Origin: Pseudoneurospora amorphoporcata | Lineage: Eukaryota; Ascomycota; Sordariomycetes; Sordariales; Sordariaceae | NCBI GenBank assembly: GCA_033297205.1 | Contig: MU859141.1 | Location: forward strand, 14,847 to 78,846 | DNA length: 64,000 bases | Direction: 5' to 3' | In this document: piece by piece, positions 35,008 to 45,471 of the stretch | Position numbering within the stretch: position 1 is the first letter of the stretch | Layout of the letters: every line of letters starts with the position of its first letter | Translations under genes and position numbers: made by a program | Notes under the pieces: model-generated | What the model was told of the DNA's origin: nothing | The model's input: only the letters and a program-made list of their open reading frames with translations | Database searches by the model: none

Positions 35008-36093
35008 ATGGTTGACAGTCCCAAAGCTAAGGGGCCAACGCCGGCTTCCGCCTCACCACCGGCGGCAGGGGGGCCGCCAGTACCAATCTCGGGCCCGCTC
35101 ACTGCTGGAGAGGCAGGCATCTTGGGCATTCTGCCTACTTCGCATTGGCAACAAGTACAAGCTGAAGATGCAGCCGACGATACGGACGATACCGCCTCCA
35201 CCATCGGCTCCATTACCTCCAGTACTACTTCCCTCTCCCGGAGCATCTTTGAGTACCGGAAGAACGTATCACAGCGACGTTGGTAACGCTGAAGCATGGC
35301 AACCCAATGACGCGCGTCATGCCGAAGCGATGGACCTCTTCCATCACTTGAACACGCTCGTCCTTTCCGGAAAGCTGTATCTCGCCCCGCTTCCAAAGAA
35401 TATCCAAAAGGCTGTTGGCATTGGGACTGGCACAGGCATTTGGGCCATCGACTTTGCCGACGAGTTCCCTGACACCGAAGTCATCGGCACTGGCGTCTCG
35501 CCTATCCAGCCTACCTGGGTTCCCGCCAATGTCAAGTTCGAAATCGATGACGTGAACCGTGAATGGCCTTGGCCCGACAACACCTTCGATTATATCCATT
35601 CACGCAGTTTGATTGGCGTTGTCCAGGATTGGAAGGAGTACTATCGACAGGCTTTCCGTTGCCTAAAGCCGGGCGGTTTTGTCGAGGATGACACCAACTC
35701 CGCCAAGGTTTTCAGTGAGGATAGAACTGTGAAGGAGGGCGCAAGGTCTTCTTTGAGGGCGGAAACAAATTCGGCAGGACCTTCAGGATTGTCGAGGAAG
35801 ACATCCACCGGAAGTGCATGGAGAAGGCTGGCTTCGTCGATATTACCAAGGACATCAAGGTGCCTGTTGGTGCTTGGCCACAAGACAAGACACAGAAGGA
35901 ATTGGGAATTTGTGCCAAGATGGCGCTAGAGTCGGATCTTGAAGGATACGTCAATTACATCTGGGGCGTTGTCCTCGGCTGGACTCCTGAGGAAATCGCG
36001 ACTTATTGTGCCGCGTTTAGGAGAGAGCTGAAGAACAAAACAATCCACGGCATGTATACGACTCGCGTAGCGTACGGACGCAAGCCAGAGTAG
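35008..36093 (+). pseudogene. LaeA-like SAM methyltransferase gene with two frame breaks
   Basis: The parts of a LaeA-like methyltransferase are all present but in different frames. Frame A from ATG 35008 gives a Pro/Ala-rich start, then TASTIGSITSSTTSLSRSIFEYR and stops at 35286. From about 35258 the next frame (+1) carries GRTYHSDVGNAEAWQPND, the SAM-binding VGIGTGTGIWAIDFADEFP, VIGTGVSPIQPTWVPANV, and FRCLKPGGFVE, up to DRTVKEG near 35740. From 35743 the reading returns to frame A: KVFFEGGNKFGRTFRIVEED, GFVDITKDIKVPVGAWPQD, to GRKPE and TAG at 36091-36093. Relatives keep about four residues between YR and GRTYH and about six between VKEG and KVFFEGG; both are missing here, so two small deletions (near 11 and 19 nt by my estimate) fit better than sequencing slips. 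No intron signal explains either site. LaeA-like enzymes are linked to secondary metabolism and development; this copy is probably non-functional. Confidence 0.82.
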
Positions 36094-38309
36094 TTTCAAC
36101 ACTTGCCTCAATCAGCAGTCGGGGTAAGAGTTGGGATAAGCTTGAATGTGGGCGTACTTCAGTTGGGTTGCTTGTTAGATATCAGCGAGATGTACCGGAT
36201 CGACGCATGGCAGTGAGCTAATGTAACAAACAGATGGCCGGTAGGGTCAGTTTATTATTAGGAGTCGATGTTTCTTTTGCAAGCCGATGTTTACTGGACC
36301 CAAAATCGCTTATTCGGACTGTGTTGTGTCGCTCGTGAAAAGATTGCCTGAGCGTGAAAACAAGGGGCAACGTGCTCTCTACAACGAATAGCAGTGCAAG
36401 ACAAAGCACGAGGCGGTGGTACATGCGCCCGATATGCATATCCTGCAGGGACTGGGGATCGTTTCATCTCTAACGAAGCAGAAGCGAACGGTCCAAGCGG
36501 TGATGGAGGGCAGCGGGAGGCTTCGATTTGTTCTCGATCGTCTTTGCGCCGCTGAGCTGAGGCTTCCTCGGCTTCACAATCGCGGGAGAAATGCATGAGT
36601 AAAAAGATCGGGCCATCGGAGGCGGCTTTGGCGGCGGCGATCTTGCATTTTGTGCAGGCAGTTTTGGCAGTCTCCCGTCGTAAGTCTAGGCACCACGGCA
36701 TCACAAGTCTCTTGGATGGCACGCTGTGTGAAAAATGGGGCCGTGTTTTAGGACCGCATGCAAGTTGGGGTAATGGACGTTCAACAACCCTACGTATAAA
36801 GATGGAAATCAGTTTTGGAAACGAGATAAACTCGTGACTGAATGCCCGACAGCTCTATTGAACTACAATACCAGTGATGAGCTCAAAAACTGCAAAGATC
36901 ACTCCAAAAGGTAGTGGTTAGAGGTGTTGGTGACAAGCACACTGTGAGTGCTAAAACCCGGTCCCATTCTTCACACGACGTGGATGGGAAATGCACTCCG
37001 ATGGATGTTTCTTCGGGAGCCTAAAGCTTCAAAGATTGCGGGGAAAACCCAGAGATGTCACGCTCCGGCAACCCCGGACAAGGAGTGTGGCCCGACCGGC
37101 ACCATGTGGACTCCAAATGGCCGCAGATGGAGTCCGAAACGTGAAGGTGGAGTCCGTGACACTGCCGAGACTGGGTTGGGGTTTCGATATTCAAAGCAAC
37201 CTATGGTGAATTTACCCCCAAGAGCTTCCCGGCTTGACTTTCACTCGTGTTTGGAAAGCCACGAAAAACCTCCTGACACCTTAAAGACCACATGTGCGCT
37301 CTCGACATCCATGCTCAGCCCAGGTAGCCTCTGATCAAGTGGTGGTGGTTGTGGTCACGCAGAGGATCATGGACACCGGTTACGATCGATCACTTTTATA
37401 GGTGGGTTGGAGCTGAAGTCAAACATGTTCATAAGTTGTGCCCTTGGCCAGAAGCCTTCTACAGTAAATTAGATCAAAATGGGTGACCCTCCGCGGGCTT
37501 CATAGACTTTGATGTCTCCATTGCGTTTGCTCTGAGCACCTCTTTTCGGTGCAGATGTTGTGTTTTCTGTTTCCGCTCTTCACGACGTGAAGACTTTCTC
37601 ACTGAACCCTTGTAAATGACGGATTCGACGACCATTCAAGCATCGCTCCTTGGAAGTCCGCCGTAAATTTCTTCATTGATCAAGCTCCCCTCTCTTCAAC
37701 AAGTTTTCTGTCCTCAAAATCTACACATGTAACCATAAGTCGCGAAACTGAAGGATGCATCTTTTAGAGCAATGAACAATGGGTCAACGTGCTGGACATT
37801 ACTGTATCCCTTCCCGTTCCTAGACAGCTCCACTTGAGACCTCGAAGATGGGATGCGGGGATCGGTGATCCCTGACCAGACGCCAAAGGCCAAGTGTCCA
37901 ATCAAAGTGAGTTTCCTTGCCAAGCACAGGCACCCAGGTCCCTGCCCCGCTATGCACCAGCCTGACAAGAGCGACCCGACAGCGGCGGGCACTTGGCAAC
38001 CAGCCTTGTTCCGCCTTCTCCCAAACGATAACGCAATCCAATCTGTCCAACCTGGCGACGGGACTTTTGACAAACAACAACAATCAACATCTGGACCGAT
38101 ATTTGGTCTGATGTCAACACAACTGATCCGAACATCTGTCATCCTCTATCTATAATCGATTGGGCTTTCATGGTTTCGCAGAATCTTCGCCGCTGCTCTC
38201 CGCCGAGCTACATTTGCTTATCTCCCCGACACCCCGAAGTCCAAACAACACCTTGCGCCAAGCTCGAAATCACCAGTGCCGCCATACAAAACACCACCGC
38301 AACCTCGCC
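36094..38309. other. 2.2-kb intergenic region, no supported gene
   Basis: 3' flank of the broken methyltransferase and promoter of the Na+/H+ exchanger. A 143-codon minus-strand frame at 36291-36722 has some Cys and charged residues but matches no family I recognise and shows no splice context. I see no repeats or RNA genes. Confidence 0.45.
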
Positions 38310-40555
38310 ATGCTCTCAGAGGTGATTGCTGGCTCCCTGGCGGAGCTTGCAAGTACGCATAGCCATCCTCTATGCGCCAATTTGGCTCCAGCGGATCAAT
38401 GCTAACGTAACTGTTTCTAGAGAGAGATGAAGAAGATCCTGGGGGTAGGCCAAACCACCTCGAGACGCACGACGCATTCACAGAGACTAATGACATACAC
38501 TACAGCCGATAACCCGACCAAGCAGGAGATGTATTCGGCAATGGCCATCTTCATCTTTATCCTGCTTCTCATGACGGCCTTCTTCACGAGTTATATCATG
38601 CAGGAGAGGAAGATCCAGGCTGTCCACGAAACCGTTGTGTCCATTTTTGCTGGTAAGGATGATACTCCCACGTCTGCTATCGCTATACTCCCACTGACAC
38701 AGACATCTACCAGGTATGGTCGTTGGTCTTGTCATTCGAATCTCCGGCAGCGACAACATCCAAGCCTTGCTTAGCTTCAGTCCGCAAATCTTCTTCAACC
38801 TCCTGCTACCTCCGATCATCCTCTCGTCCGGCTACGAACTACACCAGGCGAACTTCTTCCGAAATATTGGCACAATCCTGACATTTGCTTTTGCCGGCAC
38901 CGCCATATCGGCTGTTGTTATTGGCGTCTTACTATGGCTGTATACCAGGATCCCACTCGAAGGGTTGGAAGTGACCTTTAGAGAGGCAATTCAAGTTGGT
39001 GCGTCTTTGTCTGCCACGGACCCCGTTACGATCCTGGCCATCTTCAACTCCTTCAAGGTCGACCCGCAGCTGTACACGGTTATCTTTGGCGAGTCGATCT
39101 TGAACGATGCCATCGCCATTGTTATTTTCGAGTCGGCGGCACATGCAGAAGGAAACGGCACGAGAATCGGTGTAGTCAGTATCATCCATGGTATCTGGTA
39201 CTTCTTAAAGGAGTTCTTCGGCAGCTTGGCAATTGGATCTGTCGTTGGCATATTGGCTGCCGTACTCCTCAAGTTTACCTACCTTAGGCGGTATCCTAAG
39301 ATGGAGAGCTGCATGATTATTCTGATTGCGTACTCGACCTACTTCTTTTCACAGGCCATCCAGATGTCCGGTAAGACTTGCCCACTCCTATTTACATGTT
39401 TCGAGTATTAGTTCTAATCCTGCAACAGGCATTGTATCGCTGCTCTTCTGTGGCATCACACTTAAGCATTACGCCTATTTCAACATGTCACGCCGGACTC
39501 AGCTGACCACCAAGTTCTTTTTTCAAGTCATGGCGCAGCTATCTGAAAACTTCATATTCATTTATCTCGGCTTGTCATTATTTACGGAGAAGAATTTGGT
39601 GTATCAGCCTCTTCTGATTATCGTAACTGTGTCATCAGTATGCGCAGCAAGATGGCTGGCAGTTTTCCCTCTGTCGCGACTCATCAACTGGTTTATTCGA
39701 TACAGGGCTCGGCGCCATGGCAGGGAAGCTGCTGATGTATTGCCTTATAACTATCAAGCCATGCTCTTCTGGGCAGGCTTGCGTGGTGCCGTCGGTGTGG
39801 CTCTTGCTGCGGCGTTCACTGGCAAAAGCAGGTTTGCCTTGCAAGCGACGGTGCTTGTCGTCGTTGTACTCACCGTCATCATTTTTGGTGGAACCACTTC
39901 CCGCATGTTGGAGATTCTCGAGATCAAGACTGGCGTGGTCGAGGAAATTGACTCAGACGACGAGTTCGATATCGAAGCCATCCACGGCGGGACTTGGCAC
40001 AAGCGTTCAGGTACGGGCATCGGGTTCAGCGCCCCTCGTCGAGGCTCAACGGTGCCATTGGGAAATCTCGATACGGAGAGGAACGGAAGTCCTGGTGGCA
40101 GTAGTGGCAGGAGCGGGTGGGCTTCTGGACACCGGTCCCCGCATCCCATGCCAAGAAGACAGTCAAGCCGTTTCGATGTCAAGAACGGCAACGACCTTGA
40201 GAGGGTGGATTTGCTGGGAGTCTCAGGGAACAACACAGACTCGGAGATTGGTAGTGATATCGACACATCGGATTTGCCACCACCGGCCCCAAGAAGGAGA
40301 CCAAGCCCGATACCAGGAGGTGGAGATGCTGATCTTGAAGCCGGACCTGGCGAGCGTGGCAGCGGGTGGAATCGATCACCTTCTAACAACGAAGGTGGCC
40401 AGAGTCTCAGTGCCACAGCTGCTATTCGACAGCTCTTCAGCAGCGAAGATCCATCGGCGCTGTTTAGGCAATTCGACGAGAACTATATAAAACCGAAACT
40501 CTTATTAGACGGAGGAACTAGGGGAGGGCACGGTGGTCCCTCGGGGTCTGGCTAG
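38310..40555 (+). CDS. nhx1: Endosomal/vacuolar Na+(K+)/H+ exchanger (Nhx1 type)
   Basis: Model: 38310-38352, 38421-38444, 38506-38652, 38714-39370, 39429-40555; 665 residues. Nhx1 exchangers move Na+ or K+ into late endosomes and vacuoles against protons, setting lumenal pH and traffic. Seen: SAMAIFIFILLLMTAFFTSYIMQ and KIQAVHETVVSIFAGMVVGLVIR in the first helices, the amiloride-site FFNLLLPPIILSSGYEL, ASLSATDPVTILAIF, GESILNDAIAIVIFE, and FNMSRRTQLTTKFFFQVMAQLSENFIF, which is typical of the endosomal NHE6-9/Nhx1 branch. The last 220 residues form a cytosolic, Ser/Gly/Pro-rich tail. Four introns are short (58-68 nt) with GCTAAC/ACTAAT-type branch sites, and exon 2 has only 24 nt. Each junction restores conserved residues (for example IFAG-MVVGL), so the model is firm apart from the exact 5' end. 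Confidence 0.94.
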
Positions 40556-42158
40556 GAGCACAAAACCCGATTAAAATATCTTGTGAGTTCTTACAGCGAA
40601 TGAAACTTGATTTTCTACTCGTTATGTGGTGGCCCCTCTGGTCGAGTGCATCATTGTCTAAGCAAACCTGGTTCTCGTGGGCTCAAAAATATGGGAGTTG
40701 CCCTGCACACTTCCAGTCTAACTGCTGTTTGGTTTCAAAGTATGACACTGCCCTTTGACTGTAGGCTGGGCTGGAGCTGTCTTTTTCTGGAAAAACGCCT
40801 TGTTTAAATATTGTGCGTCCTGGTTGTGCCGTTGTGATACGCAAGCAGTCTGACGAGGCTCGAACCCCTGAACATCTGAAAGAAGCAAGGTCACAGCGTG
40901 AGTAACGCCCATTAACCAATCAAAGCCATGAAATCCAATCCCTTCGTGGTTTGAACAAGATCCACAACTATACGAATTGCGCCGTTGCCAATTCCGTGCC
41001 CGACGAAGCTTTTGAAGATATTACTGTTGGTGATTTGCAAATGACTCGCTTTTTAGCAAGACTCTCCCTGAAAGTCCGTTTCAAATCGCATGGCCGCGCG
41101 TTGCGGTTCCAAGTTCTCACCGACTAGTTCGAGGAGACGCTCGGAAATATTTGGAGCCTGCACTGCCTCGTTTCCAAGAACGATCTCATGGCCAATGGAA
41201 ATCGACTTCGGCATGTCAAAGGATCGACACCAGCTTGAGACGCTTTGCCGCTCCCGTCCTCGCTGCTCGGAACACGGAACTAAGACTTCGGACGCGACGC
41301 TCCAAAGGTTTAGGTTAACTAAGCTTGTTACCTGTGGCGGTGCCTCTCGAGCCCTCCTTTGTTCACTGCCTCTCTGTCAAAAACGAGACTGAAGGTAAAA
41401 AAAAAACAAAAAAAAAAAACGAAGCAGAGTTCCTAGGAAAATCGCGGCCTGAAGACCGACATGACATGATTGGAATGCGGCTCACTGGTGACGTTAACGT
41501 TCTCTGCACGGCGGGCGGGCCGTTCTTGGTGCGCCTTGCAGGCCCCCTGCTGTTTTGTGCATTTCTCGTGGATCCTGGTCACATTCCTCAGCCGGGCCTG
41601 CAGGGGCAGCACGGCAGGGAGCTCCAGCCCTGTTGGAGGAGCCATGGCCTGGGAGTGGAGCGCGGGGTTCCTGCCCACTTCCTTGTAAACATGGAGCCCC
41701 CGCCGTTGCCCAGATGGAATTCCACTTGGCGCCTGGTCATCAGGGCGGATCCAATTCAGGGAAGGGCAGGGGGGGCGGCGGGGCATCATCTGGTTCCATC
41801 TGATCTTCTGGACTCCTCTTTCTACTTTCATGACTCCCTTTCATTCTACTTTTTTTGTCAAAAATCTGCGTAGGTTGAATATAGACAGTCTTCTGTCCAT
41901 CCTTCCTCAACAACGAACCGGAAGCTACTTGACCTCGAACACGAGACCAAGTTATATACACTCCCTGCGCCTGTCGGGATTCCGTTACATCACTCCCAAG
42001 AAACTCGTCAGATATCACCTATCGATACCTACAGGAGCAGTTTCACACATCGAGTGAACCAACAAAACAATACTGCGTCAAAAGACACCTAGCTTTCTAG
42101 CAGGGATCCCTATAAGCCAGCACCCGAGACAATTTAACCACTTCCCTTCCGACCTACG
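40556..42158. other. Intergenic region downstream of the exchanger
   Basis: No coding region is supported. A tRNA-like B-box (GGGGTTCGAGCC, minus strand, about 40857-40868) was tested and does not fold. An A-rich tract interrupted by one C lies at 41398-41420. The last 300 bases are the leader of the next gene. Confidence 0.5.
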
Positions 42159-43907
42159 ATGCTCGACGAAAACTTTCCCACCTTCCGCTCGCGCCCGTCT
42201 CCGGACAACCCTCTCTCTTCCATCCTCTTCTTCACCCAGAACGGCGCCGACCCCACCCCCGAGTACATCCTCCGACGGGCCGACCCGGCCCTCCCAGCCT
42301 CGCGCAGCAAGTACGCCGCCGCCCTCTGCGGGCCCTTGAACGCCGACGTCATCTACGCCGAAGTCCTTGTCACGCCAGAATGGTCGCAACCCGCCGTTTC
42401 GGGCGCCGAGATGCGCGCCCAGGCGCTGAACGGCGCGCCACCTGTCCCCGCGACGGCGCTGGTTCCGGAAACCTTTGCCATCCAACTGTACAACCCAGAT
42501 TCGACCGTCGCGATCAAGATGGTGCCGGGCACGTGGAACAAGACGGACTCGTGGGAGTTTGAGCTGCCGGTCCAGACGTTCAAGCAGCCCTCGGCCAGCG
42601 AGCTTGACAGGGAGAACGGAGGACTGCCGCCGCCGGACCTGATGCCGAGGGTCATGTTCAGGTGGAAGAAGGACAGCAAGCTGAGCAAGGACATGACGTT
42701 GTACATGTGCGGAAAGAACTTGGGAGGGAGAAGGAATAAAGAGCCGGACATCACGATTGCCATGTTCAAGACTACGACGCGCAGGGATGGAGAGAGCGTG
42801 GTCACGGTCTACCAGCCGAATCTGCACCGGGTGGAGGTGGAGGACCGGAAGGGGCTGGAACTGGTACTGTTGCTGGGAGCTGAGGTGATCAAGGATTTGT
42901 ACCTGTCGCCGAGGCTCGATGTGTTTAATGTCGGAGGAGGGGGCTCTCCCGTCGGAGTTGCGGGCAGGAGGAAGAACTCGAAGACTACCAGCACGCCACC
43001 AGGAGTGCCCATTATGTCTGGTGCTGTCGCGGCAAATGGTGGTCCATCAGGGGCGGGAGGACAGTTTATTGCTGCGAACGCGATCCGGCATCCAGATACT
43101 ATACCGGTCAGTGCTTCGAGTGCGGCGAAACCTGCGACATCAAAGGCAGACATCGATGCCGAAACTCAACGGCTGAAAGCCATGGTCGAGCGTGAGGAGT
43201 ACGAGCGGCAAAAGCGGGAAAGGCAAGAGCGGGAGAAGCGTGAACAAGAAGAGCAACAGCGTATCAAGAGGATGCTCGAAGAAGAAGAACAACGCGAACG
43301 TCAACGAAGAGAAGCAGAGATAGCGGCCGAAACGGAACGGTTGCGTAGAGAATACGGAATGGAAGGGCAGGAACTCCCATCGATCCTCCACTCCCCTCCA
43401 GCTCCTCAGAATGCAGGGACGTTCAGTAGCTCTGCCCTCCCGCCACGGCAAACCTTCCAAAACACACAACCTCCGCCGCACCTCTTCCAACAGCCAAGCC
43501 AGGGCCAACTGTCGCCAACCACCACCTGGGGCGCTACACCCTCTCTGCCTCCGCGGCCCCTTAGTGCTGGTCCGTCCGGGGCTCATCATGGGAGCGGGAG
43601 TCATGGCAGCAGCAGCAGGCCAGGGCCGTTCCACTGTGATAAGCTGAACAAAGTGTGGAACGGCGTAGTGGTACCAGCTCTTGATCGTGGTTCTGGAACT
43701 CCAGGGCCTGGTAGTTCGGGGAGGAGGCGCAGTAGCGGTGCGCAGTACTTGTCGGCGGATCAAAATGGCAGTGGGAGGTATGGGTATAGCCAGAGTTCTG
43801 TAGGTTTGTCTGCTGGCGGGACTGGGAGCTCGAGTGCAAGGGAGCGGGAGAGGGACAGAGAGGATAGGAATAGGAAGATTGCAAAGAAAAAGAGTGCGCT
43901 TTGGTAG
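42159..43907 (+). CDS. Conserved fungal protein with C-terminal coiled coil, unknown function
   Basis: An intronless frame of 582 residues that I cannot assign. Residues 1-265 look like a folded, beta-rich domain with well-spaced aromatic and hydrophobic strands: SILFFTQNG, ADVIYAEVLVTPEW, FAIQLYNPDSTVAIKMVPGTW, MPRVMFRWKK, DMTLYMCGKNL, PDITIAMFK, and VTVYQPNLHRVEVEDRKGLE. A Gly/Ser/Ala-rich linker follows, then an Arg/Glu heptad region at about residues 340-410 (MVEREEYERQKRERQER and on) that should form a coiled coil. The end is Pro/Ser/Gly-rich and disordered and closes in KIAKKKSALW. No signal peptide or membrane segment is seen. The long frame, codon bias and domain-like composition argue that it is a real cytosolic or nuclear protein. 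Confidence 0.85.
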   Translation: MLDENFPTFRSRPSPDNPLSSILFFTQNGADPTPEYILRRADPALPASRSKYAAALCGPLNADVIYAEVLVTPEWSQPAVSGAEMRAQALNGAPPVPATALVPETFAIQLYNPDSTVAIKMVPGTWNKTDSWEFELPVQTFKQPSASELDRENGGLPPPDLMPRVMFRWKKDSKLSKDMTLYMCGKNLGGRRNKEPDITIAMFKTTTRRDGESVVTVYQPNLHRVEVEDRKGLELVLLLGAEVIKDLYLSPRLDVFNVGGGGSPVGVAGRRKNSKTTSTPPGVPIMSGAVAANGGPSGAGGQFIAANAIRHPDTIPVSASSAAKPATSKADIDAETQRLKAMVEREEYERQKRERQEREKREQEEQQRIKRMLEEEEQRERQRREAEIAAETERLRREYGMEGQELPSILHSPPAPQNAGTFSSSALPPRQTFQNTQPPPHLFQQPSQGQLSPTTTWGATPSLPPRPLSAGPSGAHHGSGSHGSSSRPGPFHCDKLNKVWNGVVVPALDRGSGTPGPGSSGRRRSSGAQYLSADQNGSGRYGYSQSSVGLSAGGTGSSSARERERDREDRNRKIAKKKSALW

Positions 43908-45412
43908 GCAGCTCAAAAGGGGTGTAAATATCGGTCGTGCCATGAGCATATGGGAGGTGGTTCATATTTGCATTATCACATGTGTAAGGAGTTGGTTGGC
44001 GTACTGTAGCATCTTTCACATATTAGAACAATGGGCCGGTGCGTTGAGCATGGATTCAGCTTCGGGGATTCGATATCATTATAGCATAATGGAAGGCAGA
44101 TGCTGTTAGATAATCGGTTTCCGAATGTGATAGTAGTGACGTTCGTTCACGAACCGGTTCGGCGACTAACCTAATACTATTAACGAGAAGTAACCTCAAA
44201 CAATAATGCCTACCTAGTCACGGAACGCACAACTGTTCCCATATGACAGCTTTTTAAGCCCTTACATACACCGAAAAGAGACACTCCAGGTGAGGCAGGC
44301 CTCAGGATGAACCAGAAACGTGGATGCGACATACCTAAGAGGTAAAACACCTTGCCTACTCTCCAGGTAAGGGAACGTCTGATCAAATCTTCATGCTACC
44401 GCACTGTTTCATGATGTGCACAATGATGCGATGGCTTTTATGGAGGCTGGTGGGAATTTCTTCCTTACCTACTACATATGTTTGAATGGCCTACGTAAAC
44501 AGTCTCGAATCGCTACCAGGTTTTTCTGGAGATTAATACATAGAGGAGTTGGAGCAGCTCTTGAGGAGGTGAAGCCATTCGCAACCCTGCTGAACCTCTC
44601 AAGATACTGTAAGAAAAAGCCTCAAGGGAGAGAAAACGGGTTAAATGGTTCCTCGGACGTATGTAGGTACAGCGAAGAAAGCTTTATATTTGCGTCAACT
44701 GCCCGGGGAGCATATACTAAAAAGGAACCCTCCCAACATCCATTCATCCCATCTCATTGCCATGCCCATCCCGTCCCACACCGCTATCCCTTGAACCTAC
44801 CCCGTCCCGCACATTTCTTGCGTGCTTTTGCTTTTCTTCCCACGCTTCCCCGGCCGCGAGTCCGCAACCACTCAGGCGGGTAGCGGTAGCGTGGTGACAC
44901 GGGATGAATGGGGTTTTTGTCTTTTAGAGCTTTGGAGGGGTAGATAGTTGGGATAAATGGTTGACAGTAACGATCTGCATCCCGGAGGATGGGAGCTCTT
45001 CGATCAGTAATCAGTCTGTTCATTTAAGTTAGGCTCTCCTCCTTTGAAGGATCAACGACTTGATATTTTAGCCGTCTTTCCCATCGGGACATTCTGGCCT
45101 TCAACTTGTGGTCTTGACAATAATGCTCAGGCCGCAACGTCATCGGGCACAATCGCATCGAAGATATTGATGAGCAAGAGACAAAAAAGACGGATAACAT
45201 GGGGACAACGTTGTGTTCGGCTCATGGAGAGCTATAGCAAGTTAACGGATATTGGCAGCCCGACTACGACAGAAAGGGTGGGATCGTTCTGGTCGAATTT
45301 CCGCTGCGAGTCATGGTTCATTCAAACGGGACTCTCCAAACAGTTTTTGTCGCTTGTAAATCAGCTGGGCAAAGCCCCCCAAGCCTAAATCAAGTTTTTG
45401 AAATACGCCGAG

Positions 45413-45471
<59 letters not shown>

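Noticed and set aside
35266..35274. GTATCACAG in the methyltransferase gene as a tiny intron
   Set aside because: Nine bases is far below any spliceosomal intron, and removing it does not join the two conserved frames.
36291..36722. 143-codon minus-strand frame with Cys and charged residues downstream of the broken methyltransferase
   Set aside because: No family match that I recognise and no exon partners; its start is inside poor-context sequence.
40838..40930. tRNA-like stretch on the minus strand with a GGGGTTCGAGCC B-box and a GTTAC/GTGAC stem
   Set aside because: The A-box departs from consensus, position 33 of the loop would be C, acceptor ends do not pair, and no T-run terminator follows.
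44416..44883. 155-codon open frame in the region before ste50
   Set aside because: No splice signals, no recognisable domain, composition unlike the neighbouring genes, and a low-complexity His/Pro-rich end.
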